This document shows positions 16,354 to 24,167 of a DNA stretch of 64,000 bases, piece by piece. Within the stretch, counting starts at the first letter, position 1, and each line of letters opens with the position of its first letter. This DNA comes from Sedimenticola selenatireducens DSM 17993. GTDB lineage: Bacteria; Pseudomonadota; Gammaproteobacteria; Chromatiales; Chromatiaceae. Below the pieces are notes generated by a model that was not told the origin of the DNA, did not search any database, and worked only from the letters and a program-made list of their open reading frames with translations. The stretch lies in contig NZ_ATZE01000014.1 of assembly GCF_000428045.1 (NCBI RefSeq), positions 102,212 through 166,211 on the forward strand, written 5' to 3'. The translations under genes were made by a program, and so were the position numbers.

Positions 16354-17709
16354 TTACGGCTTGATGTCGTATTTTTCCATTAAACTGTAGAGAGTTGGGC
16401 GCGTAATACCTAAATTTTTTGCTGTCTCGGAAATGTTTGAGTCAGCATGATTCAGTGCCCGCAAAATAGCCTTTCGTTCAGCTTCCCGACGAACCTGCTT
16501 TAGATTTAGCGGTGTAGACTCTTCATCCGGTGCGGCGAGTTCAAGGTCTTCAATCGTTATCAGCGAGCTTTCAGCCATGATGACAGCGCGTTTAACCCGA
16601 CTCTCTATTTCACGCACATTGCCCGGCCAGTCGTAGTGTTCAATAGCAAGAATAGCGTTTTTCTCAAAACCGTTTATCTGTTGATTGTACTCTTGGCTGA
16701 AACGCTCAAGAAATGCCTTGGCTAACAGTAACGCGTCTCCTTCACGCTCCTTTAATGGCGGTATTTTTATCGTAACTTCGCTGATTCGGTAATAAAGGTC
16801 TTCCCTGAATCGCCCCTCTTCAATCAGATTCTGAATATTCTGGTGAGTTGCACAGATAATTCTTACGTCTATAGGGATTTCCTCACGTCCCCCAATCCTC
16901 TCCAGGATACGTTCCTGTAGAAAACGGAGTAGCTTGGCCTGGAGATCAAATGGCAGATCACCAATCTCGTCGAGGAACAGGGTACCTCCATTAGCGTACT
17001 CTATTTTGCCCTTGGTCTGTTTCGAGGCGCCGGTGAATGCGCCTTTCTCATAACCGAAAAGTTCACTTTCCAGCAGGTTTGCCGGTATGGCTGCGCAGTT
17101 GATGGCGACCATTTTATGATCAGACCGTGGACTGAGTTCGTGCAGGGCCTGCGCAAATAACTCCTTTCCGGTGCCACTGGCGCCAAGTAATAGGGTTGTT
17201 ATATTGGATGGCGCGACCTTTTCGATTGTTCTGCAAACCTTAAGCATTTCCGGGCTGGTTGCAATGATGCCATTGAGGGGAGTACCGGACCGATTCTGTT
17301 GAAGTTTGATATTTTCCTGTTCGAGTTCATTTACATGATAGGCACGCTTAACAATTAGTGACAGAATTTCCGGCTCAACTGGCTTCTGGCAGAAATCATA
17401 GGCGCCAAGGGCAATTGCCTTAACGGCGTTTGTACGGTCATTGTCCCCGGTTACAACGATAATTTTTGTGCCCGGGGCAAGTGCGAGGATCTCTTCCAGT
17501 GTGGCAAGGCCCTCGCTGACGCCACCAGGGTCGGGGGGCAATCCCAGGTCAAGCGTCACAACCGCTGGCTGGTGACGGCGGATCTGTGTGATGGCCTCCT
17601 CCCTGTCTCCGGCCATCAGCACCTCAAAATCATCGAAACACCATCTTAGTTGACTCTGTAGGCCTTCATCATCCTCAACGATTAACAGGTACTTATTCAA
17701 ATCCGCCAC
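16354..17709 (-). CDS. prsR: PEP-CTERM-type sigma-54 response regulator PrsR
   Basis: A 451-residue NtrC-class regulator. The receiver has the phospho-acceptor in VVTLDLGLPPD (near residue 54). The AAA+ domain has Walker A GASGTGKE and the sigma-54 contact loop GAFTGA. The C-terminal Fis-type helix-turn-helix is SETAKNLGITRPTLYSL. It activates sigma-54 promoters when phosphorylated, presumably by PrsK, whose gene lies 47 bp upstream on the same strand. The set of domains and the partner fit the PrsR family (TIGR02915) known from XrtA systems. Targets are likely polysaccharide genes; none is shown here. Confidence 0.88.
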   Translation of the reverse strand: MADLNKYLLIVEDDEGLQSQLRWCFDDFEVLMAGDREEAITQIRRHQPAVVTLDLGLPPDPGGVSEGLATLEEILALAPGTKIIVVTGDNDRTNAVKAIALGAYDFCQKPVEPEILSLIVKRAYHVNELEQENIKLQQNRSGTPLNGIIATSPEMLKVCRTIEKVAPSNITTLLLGASGTGKELFAQALHELSPRSDHKMVAINCAAIPANLLESELFGYEKGAFTGASKQTKGKIEYANGGTLFLDEIGDLPFDLQAKLLRFLQERILERIGGREEIPIDVRIICATHQNIQNLIEEGRFREDLYYRISEVTIKIPPLKEREGDALLLAKAFLERFSQEYNQQINGFEKNAILAIEHYDWPGNVREIESRVKRAVIMAESSLITIEDLELAAPDEESTPLNLKQVRREAERKAILRALNHADSNISETAKNLGITRPTLYSLMEKYDIKP

Positions 17710-17756
17710 TGGTTACCTCACTCTTGTAATTTTTTTTGTGTCTGTCTTGTACGGAG

Positions 17757-19820
17757 CTACTCTGTAGGCTTTGCATAGGGTAGGGTGATACGAAAAACCG
17801 ACCCTTCTCCTGGTGTGCTTGTTACGCTGATATCGCCATTCAGGCTACGAATATACTCGCGGCTTTCATACACCCCGATCCCCATTCCTGTCAGGCCCTT
17901 GGTAGAGTCAAAGGGGTGGAAGAGGCGCTGTTTTATAAATTCCTGGTCCATGCCAGTCCCGTTGTCTTTAACTTCCACGACCGCCTGATCTGAGATTCGT
18001 GTTATGTCGATGATAACATGTCCGTCATTCGGTGTGGCGTCCTGGGCATTCTGGATGATATGACCGAACACTGTCGCCAGCTGTTCCTTATCGGCGTGGA
18101 CAAAAAGTTTATTCGGGACTGGATGGAGTTCAGGCGCGGGCTTTCTTGTGGCATCTGTAGTGGTTACATCTGCCAGTAGTAAACCCAGATCGATACGCTG
18201 TGAGCCGCTGCCTCGCATACCACTCTTCATCTGTTCCATCAGATTGGTCATACGCTTGACTGAGTTTCTGACGGTACTGATTACATCATCGACAAACTCT
18301 GGTTTGTGTTTGTGTCGCTCGGCATTGGAAACAATCAGCGACTGTTGCGCGAGAATATTCTTGAGATCATGCACAACATAGGCGGATAGCCGATTGAAGG
18401 CCTCAAACTGGCGTGCCTGGGTCAATGCCTTTTCAGATAGATGTTGCGCCAGATGGCTGGCGGCCTGTTGTCCGGCCATTTTTAACAGATCCCTGTCTTC
18501 CCAGTTGATTGAGCGTTGTGACTGGGAGCGTGAAATGATGATAAATCCAAACACTTTGGTTTTGAAAAGCAGCGGAACAATCAACCAGGCATTAGGAATG
18601 GCTGTTAGCCAACCGGGTGGCGAGAATCCCTCGTAAAGATCCGGGTTCCGCCGATATTCATCCAGATCAACCAGCCACTGGTTTTTTTCCAGGAAGCTAC
18701 ATAGAGGGTCATGTTCTGCAGTGATTCCTATAATCGGCTCAGGCATATTCAGGCTGCTGTTGAACTCGTACTGGCCACCATCACGCCTGATCCAGAGAGA
18801 CCCCCCTGTACTGTTGACCAATACCGAGATGGCTCGAATAACCCTCACAGGGACATCCTCGTCACTTTCAGCGAGTGTCTGTGTAAACCGCAACCACTCT
18901 TCCCGATAGTCATATTTGTAGTTGAAAAAGTGTTTGCTAAGAAAGACCCTGAGCTTTGCGCGAATCGTTCCGGAAAAAAGGATGATCAGGAGGAGTGCAC
19001 CTGTTCCGCTCAGGAAGGCAATCTGCAGAGTAGACCCCCAAGATCCTCCGTAAAAGCGGATGTAATAGCCAGCCGAAGCCATAACCAGCAGATAAATTCC
19101 GGCCCCCATCAGGGTGATGGATTGGAATACAACATTTCTGGATATGTAGATATCCAGGGACCACTTGGGATTGCGGGCTACCGATATGGCAATCAGCGGA
19201 ACCATTAAACCGTTCACGATGCCTCTGGCGTTCCACAAGGCCGGATTGAGTTGCTTGAACAGAAGCGCATCTGCAAACATGAAAAAATCGTAAGCAAAGG
19301 TGCAACCAATGCCAATGCAGAGATGCTTGATTGCCCAGCGTTGCTCGACTGCAGAGTTTCTGAATAGTTGCTCCAGCAGCAGCAGGGCAATGATGTTAAA
19401 GGCGACCCAGATTCCTAAAGTAGCGTCGCGGTTTATCAGGCTGACATTTGAAGTGAATACGGCAAACAACGGAAGCAGTACAGTAATGATACCGGCGATC
19501 ACCAGAAAGGCGAAGAATAGGTTAATAGGGGTAATGCGTAAAAGGCGGCCAATCTTTTGGCTGCTGTTGGACTGAACGCTCTTCAACAAAAATAGGCACC
19601 AGAAGGTATCCCGGCCCAGCTCCAAAAGCTGCATGATGCCGGGAAAGGTTATCAGCGACAGTGCAGAAAGAGCGGAAATTCCAGCCCAGATTGTGGAAAA
19701 ACTGCTGGCAAGTATCAACAAACGACCGAGTGTTCTGCCTCGCCAGGAAGTAATAAGCAGGGCAGTCAATGCGGCGTAGGCAAGGAAAGCAAAAAGATAA
19801 CTGAAAAATCCTATATTCAA
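17757..19820 (-). CDS. prsK: PEP-CTERM-type sensor histidine kinase PrsK
   Basis: A 687-residue membrane sensor kinase. About 300 N-terminal residues hold roughly eight to nine membrane helices. A GAF-like domain follows (about 330-470). The H-box is in AYVVHDLKNILAQQ, with the N-box NAQDAT, DNGTGMD and GMGIGVYESREYI in the ATPase domain. This matches PrsK (TIGR02916), partner of PrsR. It probably senses a membrane or envelope cue and phosphorylates PrsR. The next gene upstream is divergent. Confidence 0.87.
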   Translation of the reverse strand: MNIGFFSYLFAFLAYAALTALLITSWRGRTLGRLLILASSFSTIWAGISALSALSLITFPGIMQLLELGRDTFWCLFLLKSVQSNSSQKIGRLLRITPINLFFAFLVIAGIITVLLPLFAVFTSNVSLINRDATLGIWVAFNIIALLLLEQLFRNSAVEQRWAIKHLCIGIGCTFAYDFFMFADALLFKQLNPALWNARGIVNGLMVPLIAISVARNPKWSLDIYISRNVVFQSITLMGAGIYLLVMASAGYYIRFYGGSWGSTLQIAFLSGTGALLLIILFSGTIRAKLRVFLSKHFFNYKYDYREEWLRFTQTLAESDEDVPVRVIRAISVLVNSTGGSLWIRRDGGQYEFNSSLNMPEPIIGITAEHDPLCSFLEKNQWLVDLDEYRRNPDLYEGFSPPGWLTAIPNAWLIVPLLFKTKVFGFIIISRSQSQRSINWEDRDLLKMAGQQAASHLAQHLSEKALTQARQFEAFNRLSAYVVHDLKNILAQQSLIVSNAERHKHKPEFVDDVISTVRNSVKRMTNLMEQMKSGMRGSGSQRIDLGLLLADVTTTDATRKPAPELHPVPNKLFVHADKEQLATVFGHIIQNAQDATPNDGHVIIDITRISDQAVVEVKDNGTGMDQEFIKQRLFHPFDSTKGLTGMGIGVYESREYIRSLNGDISVTSTPGEGSVFRITLPYAKPTE

Positions 19821-20128
19821 TGCGGCTTACCCTGAATTATTTTGATTCTGGTCCATTAGATGTGTTGCAATTCCCCGGCTTCAACTGTGGTGTATCAGCA
19901 TCCCGATTGTACCGTTGTGCCTGATCCTTTTTAAATACCCGGGCAACAGGTTGTACCATTAAGATTCCTTGGCCCATGTTAACTTATTATCACTGGCCCC
20001 GGGGGGGCTTTGAAAGTACAATCTGCTGAATTATTAACAGCTTGGCTGAAATGCCCCATGGCTGATTCACAATGCATCCGGGATGTCTTCAATACAGCAG
20101 GATATGAAGGGTGAGGTAGGTCTAGCAA
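19821..20128. other. Divergent promoter region of prsK and the epimerase gene
   Basis: 308 bp between divergent genes. It contains a GAGGTAGG ribosome binding site just before 20129. I see no clear operator, terminator or RNA gene. Confidence 0.4.
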
Positions 20129-21166
20129 ATGTCTGCATTTATGCAAGTTCGGGACGAACTTCGGGTTAATCCACGTACATGGTTGATCACCGGTGTTGCC
20201 GGCTTTATTGGTTCAAATCTTCTGGAGGAGCTGTTACAGCTTGACCAAACGGTTGTGGGGATGGACAACTTTGCCACCGGTCATCCGCATAATCTGGAAA
20301 AAGTCCGAGCCCTGGTTAGCGAAACCCAGTGGCAGCGGTTCACCTTCCATGAGCTGGATATCAGGAACGTTGAGCACTGCAGGATAGCCACTGACGGGGT
20401 TGACTACGTGCTTCATCAGGCCGCTCTTGGCAGTGTGCCACGCTCAATTAACGATCCTTTGACAACCAATGACACCAATAGTACCGGCTTTTTGAATATG
20501 CTGGTTGCCGCCAGGGATGCCAAGGTGAAACGTTTTGTTTACGCGGCCTCTTCCTCCACCTATGGCGACCATCCGGGGTTGCCGAAGAGAGAGGAACTGA
20601 TCGGCAGGCCGCTTTCGCCTTATGCTGTGACTAAATATGTGAACGAGTTATACGCGGATGTTTTTGCGCGAACCTACGGTATCGAGTCAATTGGACTGCG
20701 ATATTTTAATGTGTTTGGACCGCGACAGGACCCAAAAGGCGCCTATGCTGCGGTAATTCCGCGTTGGATAGAAGAGCTCTACAGGGGCACGTCATGTCGC
20801 ATTAATGGCGATGGGGAGACATCCCGGGATTTCTGCTTTATCAATAACACCGTGCAGATGAATCTGCTGGCCGCGACAACGTCCAATCCGGAAGCGGTAA
20901 ATCAGGTTTACAATGTCGCATTTGGTGTCCGTACAACACTCAATCAGCTTTTTCGCGAGATCCGGGAGCGTCTTGCCCGGCACCATGAACATGTTGCCGG
21001 CGTACAGCCGGAATATGTAGAGTTTCGGGCCGGCGATGTACGGCATTCCCTGGCGGATATTTCCAAGGCGACAGCACTGCTTGGCTATGCGCCAACGCAT
21101 GATCTACAGCAGGGACTGGATGTTACAACTCAATGGTTTATTGAGGAATTATCTGTAACAAACTGA
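20129..21166 (+). CDS. UDP-N-acetylglucosamine 4-epimerase type (TviC/WbpP-like)
   Basis: A 345-residue extended SDR enzyme. It has the NAD-binding [10 protein letters not shown] near residue 22, the [11 protein letters not shown] catalytic serine region and YAVTKYVNE with the YxxxK pair. The product family interconverts UDP-HexNAc epimers. It is close to TviC/WbpP, which work with a UDP-HexNAc 6-dehydrogenase, and such a gene (tviB-like) is next downstream. Together they would supply UDP-GalNAcA or UDP-GlcNAcA for a surface polysaccharide. UDP-glucose 4-epimerase is an alternative. The start ATG follows GAGGTAGG. Confidence 0.85.
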   Translation: MSAFMQVRDELRVNPRTWLITGVAGFIGSNLLEELLQLDQTVVGMDNFATGHPHNLEKVRALVSETQWQRFTFHELDIRNVEHCRIATDGVDYVLHQAALGSVPRSINDPLTTNDTNSTGFLNMLVAARDAKVKRFVYAASSSTYGDHPGLPKREELIGRPLSPYAVTKYVNELYADVFARTYGIESIGLRYFNVFGPRQDPKGAYAAVIPRWIEELYRGTSCRINGDGETSRDFCFINNTVQMNLLAATTSNPEAVNQVYNVAFGVRTTLNQLFREIRERLARHHEHVAGVQPEYVEFRAGDVRHSLADISKATALLGYAPTHDLQQGLDVTTQWFIEELSVTN

Positions 21167-21307
21167 AATAATTGATAAAAAATACTATTTTGCGGGCAGG
21201 TTAGTTCCCTGCAGACTCCCCAACCTTAACTCTAACCGGGGAGGGGAGGCTCAGTTTTTACAATGGCTGGCCCGCTCTAAGGGCGTCAACAAAAATCAGG
21301 AATGATA

Positions 21308-22621
21308 ATGGACAAAATTGCAGTTGTGGGTCTTGGATATGTTGGGTTACCGCTTGCGGTAGCGTTTGGTAAAAAGCGCGACACCATCGGTTATGATCTG
21401 GATGAACGAAAGCTTACCAATTATAGGAATGGATCCGATCCAAGTGGTGAAGTTGAACCTGAAGATCTGGCCATTGCCTCACATCTCGAATACACCAGTG
21501 ACCCATCCCGCCTTGCTGAAGCGTCGATTGTCGTGGTGGCGGTGCCAACGCCGATTGACCATGCCAGAAAACCTGACCTGTCACCCGTAATCGGAGCTTG
21601 TCGGACTCTGGCTGCTAACTTGAAACCAGGGGCTACGGTCGTTTTTGAATCAACGGTTTACCCGGGTTGTACCGAGGAGGTCTGTGTACCCATTATCGAG
21701 CAGGTATCCGGTATGCAGTGGGCCGGCCGCGATGGAACTGATAGTGGTGACCGCAACCGCGGCTTCTATATTGGCTACTCACCGGAGCGTATCAATCCGG
21801 GCGACAAGGAAAATCGTCTTGAAACAATCGTTAAGGTGGTCTCCGGGGATACACCGGTTACCCGCGAACTGGTCGCTGAACTCTATGAGAGTGTAGTCAC
21901 GGCTGGTGTATGCCGAGCTTCTACCATAAAGGTGGCGGAGGCTGCCAAGGTGATAGAGAACACCCAGCGTGATCTGAATATTGCCTTGATGAATGAACTG
22001 GCGATGATTTTCCACAAAATGGGCATCGATACTGTAGACGTTCTTGAGGCCGCCGGTACCAAATGGAATTTCCTGCCATTTCGTCCAGGGTTGGTCGGGG
22101 GGCACTGTATTGGCGTGGATCCCTATTACCTGACCTATAAGGCGGAGGCTGTTGGTTATCATCCTCAGGTGATTCTTGCAGGACGCAAGACCAATGATGG
22201 TATGGGCAAGTATATTGCTGAACAGACGGTAAAACGGATGATTCAGGCCGGGCATTCCGTCAATGGCGCCAAAGTGGTTATTCTGGGACTGACGTTCAAG
22301 GAAAACTGCCCGGATCTGAGAAACTCACGGGTCGTGGATATTATCGACGAGTTGAAGAGCTACAACTGCGATGTGTGCGTGACTGATCCCATGGCTGACC
22401 CTGAAGAGGCGATGCATGAGTATGGCGTCCAATTGAAAAGCTGGGAACAGCTACCGCAGGCCCAGGCAGTTATTTTGGCGGTGGCTCATAGCCACTATCA
22501 GACGCTATCGGCCGCGGATTTTAAGGCAATTATGCAAGACGGTGCGGTAGTAATGGATGTGAAGTCGAAGCTTGACAGGGAAGCCTTCTCGGAAGCAGGC
22601 GTTAAACTCTGGAGACTTTAG
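21308..22621 (+). CDS. tviB: UDP-N-acetylhexosamine 6-dehydrogenase (TviB/WbpO-like)
   Basis: A 437-residue UDP-sugar dehydrogenase that oxidises C6 of UDP-HexNAc with two NAD+, yielding the uronic acid. It has the Rossmann block GLGYVGLPLAVAFGK, the substrate helix NTQRDLNIALMNE and the catalytic cysteine in GGHCIGVDPYYL. The ATG at 21308 is chosen because AGGA sits 7 nt upstream; an ATG at 21302 is only one base from it. It acts with the epimerase upstream. A strong hairpin follows the stop. Confidence 0.88.
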   Translation: MDKIAVVGLGYVGLPLAVAFGKKRDTIGYDLDERKLTNYRNGSDPSGEVEPEDLAIASHLEYTSDPSRLAEASIVVVAVPTPIDHARKPDLSPVIGACRTLAANLKPGATVVFESTVYPGCTEEVCVPIIEQVSGMQWAGRDGTDSGDRNRGFYIGYSPERINPGDKENRLETIVKVVSGDTPVTRELVAELYESVVTAGVCRASTIKVAEAAKVIENTQRDLNIALMNELAMIFHKMGIDTVDVLEAAGTKWNFLPFRPGLVGGHCIGVDPYYLTYKAEAVGYHPQVILAGRKTNDGMGKYIAEQTVKRMIQAGHSVNGAKVVILGLTFKENCPDLRNSRVVDIIDELKSYNCDVCVTDPMADPEEAMHEYGVQLKSWEQLPQAQAVILAVAHSHYQTLSAADFKAIMQDGAVVMDVKSKLDREAFSEAGVKLWRL

Positions 22622-22629
22622 TTTTATCT

Positions 22630-22667
22630 CATCAAAGAAGGGATATTTTACGATCCCTTCTTTGATG
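22630..22667. terminator. Bidirectional terminator hairpin
   Basis: Positions 22630-22644 pair perfectly with 22653-22667 (15 bp) between two convergent genes, tviB on plus and the ATPase gene on minus. AT-rich flanks on both sides fit two-way termination. Confidence 0.8.
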
Positions 22668-22679
22668 ATAATTTATAAA

Positions 22680-23525
22680 TCAGCTCGTTACATGTCTTAA
22701 TGGAGAGGGCAGCATCTGATCATTGGTCATCTGTCGCAAAACCAGGTTGATTTCATTCAGCCCGAAAAAATGTTGCTCCTCGGTCATTCCAAACAGAAGA
22801 ATCTGGCTGCAAATCAGATTGATTAACCGCGGAATACCGTGACTGTAGTTAAAGATGATTGGGTAAATTTCATCGGCCAGTTGGGGGTCATTATTCCATC
22901 CAACTTGTTTTAATCTGTGCCGGATATATTCACCCGTGCTGCTTTCGTCGAGTGGCTCAAGACAAATAACCGCATTTACCTGAGCATAGAGCTGTTTCAG
23001 TTTTTCCGTCAGCAACAATTCATGCAGTCCATCCCGGCCAATGAGAAAAATCTGCAAAAGGGGTTCAGATTTCCATCTCAACCTCATGAGAAGTTCAATC
23101 TTGCGTAGCGATTCAGTCTCCAGATTCTGTGCTTCATCGATAATCAGCAGGGGGCGTCGCCCAAAGTTACGCATTCCCGAAAGCTGTGTTTCCAATTCAC
23201 TAATGACCTCTGCTTCATCATTAGTCAGTTGGCTAATACCGAAACCGAAGGCGATCATTCTGATCAAGTCGGTAGCTTGGAGCTGCGTAGAAACCAGATC
23301 AGCGGTGACAACGGGTTCATTTTTAATGGAGTGAATGAAATCTCTTAATAAGGCCGTTTTTCCTGTTCCCGATCTGCCTGTGACCAGTACAATTCCCTCA
23401 CCGCGACGCAATGCATAGAGCATATAGGTCTTCGCATGGCTGTAGCTGGCGTGTTTGTAACAGGGTTTCGTATTTGGACTCAGTCGAAAGGGGTCTTCTT
23501 TCAGATGATAGAATTGTTCGTACAT
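22680..23525 (-). CDS. XrtA-associated AAA ATPase (ExeA/GspA-like)
   Basis: A 281-residue AAA+ ATPase of the TIGR03015 group. It starts MYEQFYHLKEDPFRLSP, with Walker A GRSGTGKTALL near residue 45 and Walker B LLIIDEAQNLE near residue 125; GIPRLINLICSQ is also typical. Such ATPases sit in exosortase and polysaccharide loci, but their role is not settled. The ATG at 23525 is chosen by homology; a frame with an ATG at 23552 is open further upstream. It is similar to the N-terminal third of the gene at 24168, so the two are paralogues. Confidence 0.85.
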   Translation of the reverse strand: MYEQFYHLKEDPFRLSPNTKPCYKHASYSHAKTYMLYALRRGEGIVLVTGRSGTGKTALLRDFIHSIKNEPVVTADLVSTQLQATDLIRMIAFGFGISQLTNDEAEVISELETQLSGMRNFGRRPLLIIDEAQNLETESLRKIELLMRLRWKSEPLLQIFLIGRDGLHELLLTEKLKQLYAQVNAVICLEPLDESSTGEYIRHRLKQVGWNNDPQLADEIYPIIFNYSHGIPRLINLICSQILLFGMTEEQHFFGLNEINLVLRQMTNDQMLPSPLRHVTS

Positions 23526-24167
23526 AGTTATATTTATGGCAGTCACTGCCATCCTTGTTTTTGATACCGGAAGCCTGTTCCCGCCACCGGATATCTTGGT
23601 TAATCTTCCCTGGGATATTCTTGTCTCACCCCGAACCGATGTTTTCAGCTACAGAACGATCACTGCCTGATTATTACATGGATATTCCCAGTATGCAGGC
23701 TTTCATTGAGGGACTCTTCTACTTTATAGTTCAGTTATTCGTGCTTTGTGATTTACTGGAGTTACTGGCGGCAATTAACCCATCGGATTAGCTCGCTGCA
23801 CCTGGAACCCAATTCCTTTTCTTATTGGTGTTGGCCCCATTATCGAACCGGGGGATCTCCGGAAGTTATCTGAATGGGCAGGATTGATATGATAAATGTC
23901 ATGCTAATGTACTAATGTATATATAATCTGTAACATGCTGATTATATGAATTAGATTTATTTTTTTCGGACCTGAATATAGTTCATGTCCCATCGAATAT
24001 TGGGAGAATAGATCCCGCAGAGATGGCTGGTTAAAGAGAGGCGGTATTACCCGATATGGTTGGGAGTTGGCAATTATAGCAATGGTCAAGATAGGAATAT
24101 GACAATTCACCACCTAAGTGGTGTACTAATCCGATTCTTGCGCCTGACAAAGGATTGACTGTGTCTT
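23526..24167. other. Divergent promoter region of the two ATPase paralogues
   Basis: About 640 bp. A 78-codon ORF (23555-23791, plus) has no ribosome binding site and no recognisable domain, so I do not call it. Part is very AT-rich (around 23890-23960) with a TATAAT at 23922-23927, a possible distant promoter for the gene at 24168. No RNA gene recognised. Confidence 0.4.

Noticed and set aside
23555..23791. 78-codon plus-strand ORF between the ATPase genes
   Set aside because: No ribosome site or domain; probably divergent promoter region.
14384..24167. Sigma-54 GG-N10-GC promoters expected with PrsR
   Set aside because: Several near matches were checked in the gaps of the polysaccharide region, but spacing was wrong in each, so none is reported.
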